Below are positions 15,114 through 23,051 of a stretch of DNA of 36,649 nt, one piece after another. Both the position numbers and the translations under genes were made by a program. The notes under the pieces are model-generated. The model was not told the origin of the DNA. It was given only the letters and a program-made list of their open reading frames with translations, and did no database searches. The DNA lies in the NCBI GenBank assembly GCA_905214865.1, contig CAJMNO010000024.1, forward strand, positions 1-36,649. Reading direction: 5' to 3'. Source of the DNA: an uncultured bacterium. GTDB lineage: Bacteria > Actinomycetota > Coriobacteriia > Coriobacteriales > Atopobiaceae. The number at the start of each line of letters is the position of its first letter. The stretch's first letter is position 1.

Positions 15114-15259
15114 GGTGACTTCTCCCACTGTTTTCCACATGGCGGAATCGGGAGGGGAACACTTCGCCCTCCCCCCGGTCCACCTTGCATCGGCTGTGGA
15201 AAACAGTCTGTAGACACCCACGTACGAGCTGGTAAACGGTGGTGTCTATACCGCTCGGG
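15114..15259 (-). promoter_or_regulatory. Control region of the ABC operon with two inverted repeats
   Basis: TAGACACC (15211-15218) and GGTGTCTA (15241-15248) form a perfect 8-bp dyad with a 22-base centre. ACTGTTTTCCACA (15127-15139) and TGTGGAAAACAGT (15195-15207) form a perfect 13-bp inverted repeat with a 55-base centre. The first is a candidate operator for the neighbouring LuxR-type regulator; the second could be a leader hairpin or another operator. No consensus promoter is obvious, only a weak TTTACC on the minus strand. Confidence 0.5.
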
Positions 15260-16879
15260 CTAAGCCTTCGCCCTCTTCCGGCGACTGGCGGCGCGCCCGG
15301 GGAGGAGGGGCAACGCCCCCACGACGATTCCCGCCCAGAGGACGGAGGACCGAACGACGTACTCCAGGGCGACTGGCACGGTTGGGGTCAGCGTGTTTGT
15401 GGCGAGGCCCGTCTGAAGCGCATCGGAAATCAGGTCTCCGACGCTTGCGCAGAGGACGAGCGAACAAGCAAACCATAGGAGCACCGATTGACTCGGCGCT
15501 CCGCAATGAAGGACAAGAGCCACTCCGAAGGCAAGAAGGAGGGCCTGCGCGTTTTCCGTCGCAATAGAGACGACGAGCGCGCAGGCGAGAACGGCGGCAA
15601 CCGCGAGGCACGGCTTCTCTCCCCTAGGGCGCAGCCTTACAAGGAGGCCACAGCACCAGATGACGAGGAATGGAATCAGTTCCATTGAGAGCGATAGGAA
15701 CGGCCAGATGGACGACCGCCACAGCGTCACGAGCGAGGCTGCCAGAACGATCAGCGTGCACCGCGTTCTCGCGACGGCAGTCCCATGTGAGGAACCTACC
15801 GCCCCGTCGGAAGGGGCGAGAATGGCAAGCACCCAACACGCGGTGACGATGGTACAGGCAGAGAAGAGGAGCAAGGATTGAAGACCCGTCTCAACATAGC
15901 GACAAGCCACCCCAACCAAGGCAAAGGGTATGGCAGGGACGAGAAGGGCGTTCCAAGTCGAACGCGCATGGAGGAGCCCGACAGAGGCAACACTCCTGGC
16001 ACCCAGCGTCCCAAGGAGCATCCCCGACGCAATGCCATACGCGACTGCGTTCTTACAGGACCACCCAACGAGAAGCGGGACGCCCGGTACCCTCCAGGGG
16101 AGATCGCAAGCAACGAGACAGGCAAACGTGACTGCCTTAACGAGGCGAGACGAGGCCTGAGCCCCCTCACCCTTTGACACGGACTGGTCGGCAGGAACGT
16201 CGCCGCAGAGGTAGGAGACGAGGCCATCTCGCGAGGTCACGCCGAGCTTGCGGTAGACGCGCTGCAGGGTGTTGCGAACCGTGGAGGGACTCACGGAGAG
16301 CCTACCCGCCACCTCGGAGGAGGTCATGCCCGTACAGGTCAGCCTCGCCATCGTCGCCTCTCGCTCGGTCAGCCCATGTTGGCGAAGCTCCTCGATGCTC
16401 GGCATTTCTCCGCCAGACATGTCGTCGGAACGACTCACCAACAAGGTGCGAACACCAAGGACGAGAATGGTAACGGACAGCACCAGCTGAGCAATCAGGG
16501 TGGGAGCCCAAGCGCTCTCGAGAATGGCGACATCTGGGGAGATGACCCTCACGAGGCAACGGAAGCCAAGCTCCCCGAAGGCAGGGGTGGCAAGCAGCTC
16601 CACCCGTCCCTCTTCCCCGCAATCGGCCGTGCCATACCATGCAACGAGCTGCACGCCAAGAGAGACGGCGACGCAGATGAGGAGGGGAGCCGACGCAAGG
16701 GGAGACGGGCCGTTCGTCCCAAAGAGGAGGGGGCCGGACCCGTCGACTGCCGTGTTCACCGACTCGCGTGGAAGGAATCCCGCCCAAGCAGGACCACGAA
16801 GGAACCCCACGATAAAGGCCAACGTCCCGGTGATTGCGAGCGGCCCATGAGCTGCCTCGTCACCCGCTTTGCCGCCCAT
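15260..16879 (-). CDS. Membrane LuxR-type regulator, main part (539 aa, frameshifted gene)
   Basis: This carries most of a membrane-coupled transcription factor. Counting from ATG 16879, about three membrane helices (near 12-30, 60-82 and 126-148) precede a LuxR helix-turn-helix (about 169-215, LTEREATMARL, SVSPSTVRNTLQRVYRKLGV). After the HTH come about eight more membrane helices (246-525) and a basic tail. An HTH set between two membrane domains is unusual; related Coriobacteriia regulators usually carry it at the C-terminus. The native protein almost certainly starts upstream in another frame at 17324; the join falls in a run of seven C at 16880-16886. It sits directly upstream of, and parallel to, the ABC exporter operon and probably controls it. 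Confidence 0.7.
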   Translation of the reverse strand: MGGKAGDEAAHGPLAITGTLAFIVGFLRGPAWAGFLPRESVNTAVDGSGPLLFGTNGPSPLASAPLLICVAVSLGVQLVAWYGTADCGEEGRVELLATPAFGELGFRCLVRVISPDVAILESAWAPTLIAQLVLSVTILVLGVRTLLVSRSDDMSGGEMPSIEELRQHGLTEREATMARLTCTGMTSSEVAGRLSVSPSTVRNTLQRVYRKLGVTSRDGLVSYLCGDVPADQSVSKGEGAQASSRLVKAVTFACLVACDLPWRVPGVPLLVGWSCKNAVAYGIASGMLLGTLGARSVASVGLLHARSTWNALLVPAIPFALVGVACRYVETGLQSLLLFSACTIVTACWVLAILAPSDGAVGSSHGTAVARTRCTLIVLAASLVTLWRSSIWPFLSLSMELIPFLVIWCCGLLVRLRPRGEKPCLAVAAVLACALVVSIATENAQALLLAFGVALVLHCGAPSQSVLLWFACSLVLCASVGDLISDALQTGLATNTLTPTVPVALEYVVRSSVLWAGIVVGALPLLPGRAASRRKRAKA

Positions 16880-17324
16880 CCCCCCCACGAGGATGGAAGG
16901 CTCCGCACCCAAAGGCCGCAAGGCACCAGAGGGCAAGCTCGAGCGTGCCGTTCTCGACCAGGGACGGGCGTATGTGAGAGACGAGCCACATTGAGGCCGC
17001 GACGAGGTCATCCTGCGGTCGAAGGGAAAATGTGGCCCATCCCAGAACGAGGAGGAGCACGGAGGACGCAAGGGATACTGCAAGAAACCCCTTTGAGAGG
17101 ACTTGGCGCCAGCCACTTGCCTTTGGCTCCCGAAGCCATCCAGCGATCGAAAGTCCCACGATGAAGGCAACCCCTGCATACGCGATGTCACTCACGAAGG
17201 AGAGCGAGGGAACCGACCGCACGAGGGTGAAGGTGCGGCCCATCATGGGTGGCACAGATGCGAGAAGCGAGGCCCAGACGACCCAGGCGATCATATGCGC
17301 GGGACTCCCCTCAACCCACCTCAA
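16860..17324 (-). pseudogene. N-terminal part of the membrane LuxR regulator, cut by a frameshift
   Basis: This frame encodes the missing start of the regulator: about four membrane helices (SDIAYAGVAFIVGLSIAGWL, SLASSVLLLVLGWATF, LELALWCLAAFGCGAF), then a stop shortly after the C7 tract at 16880-16886. With six C instead of seven, the frame runs straight into the downstream HTH part, giving about 687 residues. TTG 17324 has AGGGAGG 5 bases upstream; ATG 17294 is the alternative. This could be a real mutation, a phase-variable tract or a sequencing error. Confidence 0.65.
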
Positions 17325-17357
17325 TGCAACCTCCCTATGCTTGACCAAGGTCCTTCC

Positions 17358-17388
17358 AGCATAGCGAACCCTGAATATTGCCTGACAA
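17358..17388 (-). promoter_or_regulatory. Candidate promoter of the LuxR-type regulator
   Basis: On the minus strand TTGTCA (17383-17388) and TATGCT (17358-17363) are 19 bases apart and lie 34 bases upstream of TTG 17324. The -35 box abuts the T-run of the liv terminator. Confidence 0.45.
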
Positions 17389-17419
17389 AAAACGGGCCCC
17401 GCTCTGGCGAACGGGACCC
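17386..17419 (-). terminator. Terminator of the liv operon
   Basis: GGGTCCCG pairs with CGGGGCCC (8 bp, one G-T pair) around a 10-base loop, followed by GTTTTTT on the minus strand. It lies just past livF. Confidence 0.85.
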
Positions 17420-17445
17420 ACACCTAAACCTGAGCCATCCCAACG

Positions 17446-18156
17446 CTATCCACCCAGGTAGGCCTTCCTCACGTCGTCGTCGTGCAGCAGCTCCTGGCCG
17501 GTGCCCGTCTTGGTGATGGTACCGGTCTCGAGGACATAGCCGCGGTCCGCGATGGAGAGCGCCATGGACGCGTTCTGCTCCACCAGCAGGATGGTCGTCC
17601 CCTGCTCGTTGAGCTCCTTGACGATGTCGAAAATCTCCTGCACCAGGATGGGTGCCAGGCCCATGGACGGCTCGTCCAGCATCAGCAGCTGGGGACGGCT
17701 CATGAGGGCGCGCCCCATGGCAAGCATCTGCTGCTCGCCGCCGGACATGGTGCCCGCGGACTGCCCCATGCGCTCCTTCAGGCGCGGGAAGCGCTCGTAC
17801 ACGCGCTCCATGGTCTCCTGGTTCTCGGCGTCGCTCCTGGTGTAGCCGCCCATCTCCAGGTTCTCCTCAACGCTCATCTGCGTGAAGACGCGCCTACCCT
17901 CGGGGCACAGCGCAATGCCCATCGAGACGATCTTGTGGGGCTTGATGCCTATGAGGCTCTCGCCCTTGAACTGGACCTCGCCCGACTCGGGCTTGAGCAG
18001 GCCGGCGATGGTGTTGAGCGTCGTTGACTTGCCCGCGCCGTTGGCGCCGATGAGGGTGACGATCTCGCCCTCGGAGATGTCGAAGGAGATGCCCTTGACG
18101 GCCTTGATGGCGCCATACGAGACGCGAAGGTCCTTGACGGAGAGAATCGTCCCCAT
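17446..18156 (-). CDS. livF: Branched-chain amino acid ABC importer, ATPase LivF
   Basis: A 236-residue ATPase of the HAAT importer family. Walker A is GANGAGKST (37-45), followed by the family-specific LCPEGRRVFTQMSVEENLEM stretch, the signature MSGGEQQM and Walker B LLMLDEPSMGLAP. It begins directly after the livG stop with no gap, is the last gene of livKHMGF and is followed by a strong terminator. LivF pairs with LivG beneath the LivHM channel. Confidence 0.94.
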   Translation of the reverse strand: MGTILSVKDLRVSYGAIKAVKGISFDISEGEIVTLIGANGAGKSTTLNTIAGLLKPESGEVQFKGESLIGIKPHKIVSMGIALCPEGRRVFTQMSVEENLEMGGYTRSDAENQETMERVYERFPRLKERMGQSAGTMSGGEQQMLAMGRALMSRPQLLMLDEPSMGLAPILVQEIFDIVKELNEQGTTILLVEQNASMALSIADRGYVLETGTITKTGTGQELLHDDDVRKAYLGG

Positions 18157-19002
18157 CTACTTCACCTCCTGCTTGCCGAGGTATGCCTCGATTACCCTCG
18201 GGTCGTTCTGGATCTCCTCCGGCGTGCCCTTGGCGATGATCTTGCCGTAGTCCAGCACGGCGACGACCTCGCACACGCCCATGACGAGCCTCATGTCATG
18301 CTCGATCAGGAGCACCGCAAGGTGGAACTCGTCGCGGATCCTGAGGATGTTCTCCATCAGGTCCTCGGTCTCGTTGGGGTTCATGCCAGCAGCGGGCTCG
18401 TCGAGCAGCAGCACCTTAGGGTGCGTACCGAGCGCTCGCAGGATCTCGAGGCGGCGCTGCTCGCCGTACGGGAGGTTGCCGGCCTTGGTGTTGGCGAACC
18501 TCTCCATGCCAAAGAAGCTCAGGAGCTCCATGGCCTGGTCGTGGAACTCCCGCTCCTGCTTCCAGTGCTTGGGGGTGCGGAAGATGTCGTCAACCAGGCG
18601 CGTGGACATGGAGTTGCCGAGACCCACCAGGACGTTCTGCTCCACGGTCATCTGGCTGAAGAGGCGGATGTTCTGGAAGGTGCGTGCGATGCCCATCTTG
18701 TTGACCTGCACCATGCTCTTGCCCGCGGTGTCGATGCCGTCGAGCAGGATCGTGCCGCGCGTGGGCTTGTACACGTTGGTGAGCAGGTTGAAGATCGTGG
18801 TCTTGCCCGCGCCGTTGGGGCCGATGATGCCGCTGATCTCGCTGCGGCCCATCGCGATGTTGAAGTCGTCGACGGCGGTGAGGCCGCCGAAGTCTATGCC
18901 CAGGTGCTCCGCCTGGAGGACGGGGATCGTCCCCAGGTCCCTCTCGGGGATGAGGTTGGGGGACTCCATCTGCACCACGACGCCATGGCGGTTGTTAGGC
19001 AT
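18157..19002 (-). CDS. livG: Branched-chain amino acid ABC importer, ATPase LivG
   Basis: A 281-residue ATPase. Walker A is GPNGAGKTT, the signature is LPYGEQRR and Walker B is LLLDEPAAGMNP, all typical of LivG. An N-terminal extension of about 28 residues precedes the ABC core. It overlaps the end of livM by 8 bases, and its stop abuts the livF start. Confidence 0.94.
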   Translation of the reverse strand: MPNNRHGVVVQMESPNLIPERDLGTIPVLQAEHLGIDFGGLTAVDDFNIAMGRSEISGIIGPNGAGKTTIFNLLTNVYKPTRGTILLDGIDTAGKSMVQVNKMGIARTFQNIRLFSQMTVEQNVLVGLGNSMSTRLVDDIFRTPKHWKQEREFHDQAMELLSFFGMERFANTKAGNLPYGEQRRLEILRALGTHPKVLLLDEPAAGMNPNETEDLMENILRIRDEFHLAVLLIEHDMRLVMGVCEVVAVLDYGKIIAKGTPEEIQNDPRVIEAYLGKQEVK

Positions 19003-20137
19003 TGGCCTCCACCTCCTCGCTCTTCTGCTTGGACTTCCCGCGGAACAGCTCGCCGTTGATGAGCCTCTCCAGGAAGTCGCCCATGGAGAAGTCGTAGGTG
19101 CCGAGCAGGCCCTGTGGGCGGAAGATCATGACCAGGATCAGGACCACGGCGTAGACGACCATGCGGTAGTCCGCGAAGGCGCGCAGCGCCTCGGGCAGGA
19201 TGGTGAGGACCGTGGCGGAGAGGACCGAGCCCAGCATGGAGCCCATACCGCCCAGGACGACCATGACCAGGATCTCGATGGACTTCATGAAGCCGAACTT
19301 GGCGGGGGCCATGACGCCGATGCACCCGGCGTAGAGCGCTCCGCCGACGCCGGCGAAGAAGGCGGACGCCACGAATGCGAGCGTCTTGTAGTAGGTGGTG
19401 TTGACGCCCGTGGCCTCGGCGGCGATCTCGTTGTCGCGGATGGCGAGGATGGCCCTGCCGTGGCGCGACTTCATCATGGTGTGGATCAGGAAGAGGACGA
19501 TGCCCACCACGATGAACGTGTTGAGGAAGTTGGTGTAGCTGGGGATGCCAGTGAGGCCCTTGGCGCCGCCCGTGAGCTCGAAGCCCACCACGCCGTCGAT
19601 GTTGAGCATCACCACGCGGATGATCTCGGCGAAGCCGAGCGTGATGATTGCCAGGTAGTCACCCTTCAGGCGAAGCGCCGGGATGCCGATGATGAGGCCG
19701 CTCAGGCCTGCCATCAGGCCGCCGAACAGCACGCCCACGATGAAGAGCACCACCGCCATGGGCTCGCCCGTGACGAACGAGCGCATGTTGAGGTCGAAGA
19801 CCGGCATCATGCGGATGATGAAGATGGCGCAGGAGTAGCCGCCCACCGACATGAAGCCGGCGTGGCCCAGGGGCAGCTGTCCCAGGTAGCCCGTCGCCAC
19901 GTTGAGCGAGACGGCCATGATGATGTAGATGCCGATCTGCTCGATGACCGTGGTCTGGTAGCGGCTGATGAAGCCGTTGTCGATGAGCCCCTCGCCTATG
20001 GCGAGCATCGCCACGAAGAGGAGCGCGTTGATGATGTAGCGCTTCTTGGTGGAGAGGGTCTTGCGCCCGCCGCCGTTCCTCGACGCCTTGGCGGTGACGT
20101 ACGGCCGCTCCTGTCCCCCGTTGAGTTCTTGGTCCAT
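18995..20137 (-). CDS. livM: Branched-chain amino acid ABC importer, permease LivM
   Basis: A 380-residue membrane permease with about ten helices. The family pattern GYLGQLPLGHAGFMSVGGYS, the LRLKGDYLAIITLGFAEIIR segment and the IRDNEIAAEATGVN loop identify it. A charged N-terminal stretch of about 30 residues precedes the first helix. AGGGGAGG precedes the start, 10 bases after livH. It forms the channel with LivH. Confidence 0.94.
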   Translation of the reverse strand: MDQELNGGQERPYVTAKASRNGGGRKTLSTKKRYIINALLFVAMLAIGEGLIDNGFISRYQTTVIEQIGIYIIMAVSLNVATGYLGQLPLGHAGFMSVGGYSCAIFIIRMMPVFDLNMRSFVTGEPMAVVLFIVGVLFGGLMAGLSGLIIGIPALRLKGDYLAIITLGFAEIIRVVMLNIDGVVGFELTGGAKGLTGIPSYTNFLNTFIVVGIVLFLIHTMMKSRHGRAILAIRDNEIAAEATGVNTTYYKTLAFVASAFFAGVGGALYAGCIGVMAPAKFGFMKSIEILVMVVLGGMGSMLGSVLSATVLTILPEALRAFADYRMVVYAVVLILVMIFRPQGLLGTYDFSMGDFLERLINGELFRGKSKQKSEEVEANA

Positions 20138-20147
20138 CGTGCCTCCC

Positions 20148-21023
20148 CTAGACCTTCTCGTTCATGGTGCGCCCGAGGATGCCCGTGGGCTTCACGATCA
20201 GAACAATGATGAGCAGAAGGAACACCACGGCGTCGCGCCAGACGGAGAAGCCCATGGCGGACACGAAGACCTCGGCAAAGCCGACCAGCAGGCCGCCGAT
20301 CACGGCGCCGGGGATGGATCCGATGCCGCCCAGGACCGCGGCGACGAACGCCTTGGTGCCCAGCATGATGCCCATGGTGGGCGTCGCTTGGGTGTAGGCC
20401 ATGCTGTAGAGCACGGCTCCGATGCCCGCGAGAGCTGAGCCCACCGCAAAGGTGAACGAGATGGTGTTGTTAACGTTGATGCCCATCAGACGGGCCGCGC
20501 CCATGTCCTCCGAGACCGCTCGCATGGCCTTGCCGAACTTGGTCTTCTGCACCAGGAGCGTGAGGATTATGGTCGAGACGGCCGTCACCACGACGGTGAG
20601 GATGGCGACCCCGTTGAACGTTGCCCCACCGATCTGCGGGTTAGGCAGGTTGAAGTACGTCGGGACGACCTTTGCGTCCGCGCCAAACACCAGCTGCGCG
20701 CCGTTCTCGAGGAAGTACGAGACGCCGATGGCAGTGATCAGGACCGAGAGGCGCGGCGCGTTCCTCAGCGGCGCGTAGGCGACCTTGTCGATGAGGACGC
20801 CCAGGACCGTGCACCCCACAACGGAGAGGATGATCGCGAGCACGGGCGACATGCCCAGCTGCGCCATCACGATCCAGGATATGTACGCACCGACCATGAT
20901 GATGTCGCCGTGTGCGAAGTTGAGCAGCAGGATGATGCCGTACACCATCGTGTAGCCCAGTGCGACGAGCGCGTAGATGCTGCCCAGCTGCAAGCCGTTG
21001 AGCACCTGCGTCAAGAACGTCAT
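20148..21023 (-). CDS. livH: Branched-chain amino acid ABC importer, permease LivH
   Basis: A 291-residue permease with about eight helices. LQLGSIYALVALGYTMVYGI and LLNFAHGDIIMVGAY near the N-terminus and GGIGSIPGAVIGGLLVG near the C-terminus are LivH hallmarks. ATG 21023 is chosen over GTG 21032 because AAGGAAG sits 8 bases before it. A large hairpin separates it from livK. Confidence 0.94.
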   Translation of the reverse strand: MTFLTQVLNGLQLGSIYALVALGYTMVYGIILLLNFAHGDIIMVGAYISWIVMAQLGMSPVLAIILSVVGCTVLGVLIDKVAYAPLRNAPRLSVLITAIGVSYFLENGAQLVFGADAKVVPTYFNLPNPQIGGATFNGVAILTVVVTAVSTIILTLLVQKTKFGKAMRAVSEDMGAARLMGINVNNTISFTFAVGSALAGIGAVLYSMAYTQATPTMGIMLGTKAFVAAVLGGIGSIPGAVIGGLLVGFAEVFVSAMGFSVWRDAVVFLLLIIVLIVKPTGILGRTMNEKV

Positions 21024-21081
21024 GGCACACACTTCCTTTCTTCGTCTTGCGAGGACGCTTGCGAGACGCCCCCTATGCGCA

Positions 21082-21117
21082 AGGGCGCCGGGGAGACTCT
21101 TGCGCCCCCGGCGCCCT
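21082..21117 (-). terminator. Intercistronic stem-loop between livK and livH
   Basis: A perfect 12-bp GC stem (AGGGCGCCGGGG with CCCCGGCGCCCT) and a 12-base loop, with no T-run. It probably stops part of the transcription or protects livK mRNA, leaving more binding protein than channel. That role is inferred. Confidence 0.6.
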
Positions 21118-21146
21118 AGGGCATTCCTACTGCGAAAGTGCCGCCA

Positions 21147-22352
21147 CTAGCTGGCCTCGATGGTGTCGAACACGCTCTCCTTGCCATCCTTGAAGGTGAT
21201 GACCAGGGTCGGCTTCACGGGGTCGCCGGTGCCGTCGTACTTGATGGTGCCGGTGACACCGTCAACGGAGCCGGACGCGATGGCGTCGATGATGGCCTGC
21301 TTGTAGTCGTCGTCGGAGGGCTTGTACTTGCCGTCCTTCTCGACCTGCTCGATGGCGGTCATGACGACCATGGCGGCGTCGTAGCCCAGCGCGCAGAAGT
21401 TGGACGGGTCCTCGTTGTACTCGGCCTTGTAGTCCTTGATGAACTGTTGGACCTTCTCGTCGTCGTTGTTGACGGTGAAGGAGCAGTCGTAGAAGCAGCC
21501 CTCCAGGTCGGCGGCGCTGGCATAGTCCTGGTCGCCTCCCACGATGTTGGACCAGCCGTCGGCGCCCAGGAAGACGCCCTTGTAGCCCAGCTGACGTGCC
21601 TGGGTCACGATCTTGCCGTCGTCCTGGTAGTAGTTGGGGCAGAAGATGCAGTCGGGGTTGCCGGAGATGATCGTGGTCAGCTGCGCCTTGAAGTCGGTGT
21701 CGCCGGCGGAGTAGCCCTGCGGGTCGGCGACGAGCGAGAGGCCCTTGGACTTGGCCTCCTTGACGAAGGCGTCCTTGACGCCGACCTCGTAGTCTCCGCC
21801 GGAGTTGAAGATGGCGCCGTAGGTCTTGTAGCCCTGCTTGGCCGCGAAGTCGGCCATGAGCTTGCCCTGGTACGGGTCGGTGATGCAGGCGCGGAAGGCG
21901 TTCTTGCCGTACTTGATGAAGTCGGCTGCGGTCGCGGACGCCGAGACCAGCGGCATGTTGTCGTTCACGGACGCCTGCGCCACGGCGATGGACGGGGTTG
22001 AGGTCACGTCGCCGATGATGGCGACGACGCCGTCCTCGACCATCTTGTCGTAGACGTTCTTGGCCTCGGTGGCGTCACCCTTCTCGTCCTGGGTGTCGAG
22101 GTCGATCTTCTTCTTGTTGATGCCGCCCTTGTCATTGAGCTGCTTCACGTAGAGCTGGGCGCCGTTGCGGACCGCGAGGCCGTACTGGGCCACGTCGCCG
22201 GAGTAGGGGCCCATCAGGCCGACCTTGATGCTGGAGTCGTCGCTAGAGGAGGACCCACCACCGCAGGCGGTTAGAATGGATGCACCACCCAGACCCGCAG
22301 CAGCGATGCCACTCAGCTTGACGAAGTTACGCCTGCTCATAGCGTTTGCCAT
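21147..22352 (-). CDS. livK: Branched-chain amino acid-binding lipoprotein LivK
   Basis: A 401-residue periplasmic-binding-protein-type I (Peripla_BP_6) lipoprotein. The twin-arginine motif SRRNFVKLSG (6-15) and lipobox ILTAC with Cys30 indicate Tat export and lipid anchoring. A Gly/Ser linker follows, then the binding core with the IKVGLMGPYSGDVAQYG start and an IIGDVTSTPSIAVAQ segment. The start at 22352 has GGAGG nearby; ATG 22340 is possible. It is first in livKHMGF. The 219-base gap upstream (22353-22571) shows no clear consensus promoter. Confidence 0.93.
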   Translation of the reverse strand: MANAMSRRNFVKLSGIAAAGLGGASILTACGGGSSSSDDSSIKVGLMGPYSGDVAQYGLAVRNGAQLYVKQLNDKGGINKKKIDLDTQDEKGDATEAKNVYDKMVEDGVVAIIGDVTSTPSIAVAQASVNDNMPLVSASATAADFIKYGKNAFRACITDPYQGKLMADFAAKQGYKTYGAIFNSGGDYEVGVKDAFVKEAKSKGLSLVADPQGYSAGDTDFKAQLTTIISGNPDCIFCPNYYQDDGKIVTQARQLGYKGVFLGADGWSNIVGGDQDYASAADLEGCFYDCSFTVNNDDEKVQQFIKDYKAEYNEDPSNFCALGYDAAMVVMTAIEQVEKDGKYKPSDDDYKQAIIDAIASGSVDGVTGTIKYDGTGDPVKPTLVITFKDGKESVFDTIEAS

Positions 22353-22571
22353 TGTTCACCCTCCCTGGGCTAGACTTCCCGGGCCGCCCCGTGGCGACCT
22401 CTCAACGGGTACTCTAGACGCAAGCTGAAGGGCGAGCCCTCAGAACGGGCATCGTTTTCAAGCTCGTAACACATTCGACAACTTTTTATGATGTTGGCCT
22501 ATCTGGCGTTTTGACGTGCCATTTCTTCCACAATCGATGCCAGACCGCAAGTTTCCGGACTATAAATGATT

Positions 22572-23048
22572 TCATCGCCTCGCAATCTTGGAGATGGCGA
22601 GCGACAAGACGGCGCCAAACGCCACGCCACTGAGGTCCAACAGGACGTCGGTGACCCGTCCGCTCCTGCCGGGCACGAACAGCTGGATCGCCTCGTCCAC
22701 CACGGGGACAAGGCACACGAGCAGGGCGATGAGCCGGGTGGCAGCGCGCGACTTGGTCCTCATGGCATTGGAGAGGCGCCATCCAAAGATACCCAGGACG
22801 GTGTACTCGATGAAGTGCGCCATCTTGCGCACCAGGAAGGTGCGATCGCTCCAGCTGGTGACGCCCATGGCGCCCAGCAGGTCCATGATCGGCTTGAGGC
22901 GGGCGAAGAAGTCGCTCTCGCCCGAGGAGGCGGTTCCGTCCCTCAGGGAGTGACCCCATATGAAGGCCATCCACAAACACAGGACCAGGGCTCGGAGCGG
23001 GACGGACGGCTTCCTGGCAGGCCTGCCGCCGCCACTCTCAAACGCCAT
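22572..23048 (-). CDS. VanZ-like membrane protein
   Basis: A 158-residue membrane protein of the VanZ family, with about four helices. The family patterns KMAHFIEYTVLG and VDEAIQLFVPGRSGRVTDV are clear. VanZ proteins are linked to teicoplanin tolerance in enterococci, but most family members have no known role. It starts three bases after the stop of the 522-residue gene, so the two form an operon. A terminator was not found. Confidence 0.88.
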   Translation of the reverse strand: MAFESGGGRPARKPSVPLRALVLCLWMAFIWGHSLRDGTASSGESDFFARLKPIMDLLGAMGVTSWSDRTFLVRKMAHFIEYTVLGIFGWRLSNAMRTKSRAATRLIALLVCLVPVVDEAIQLFVPGRSGRVTDVLLDLSGVAFGAVLSLAISKIARR

Positions 23049-23051
23049 CGG

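Noticed and set aside
15127..15207. TTTTCCACA copies resembling DnaA boxes (also at 26417-26425)
   Set aside because: The DnaA consensus is TTATCCACA. There are too few copies, they are far apart, and no dnaA, dnaN or AT-rich unwinding region is present, so an origin is not supported.
18281..20209. 642-codon plus-strand frame
   Set aside because: It is an antisense shadow of livG and livM.
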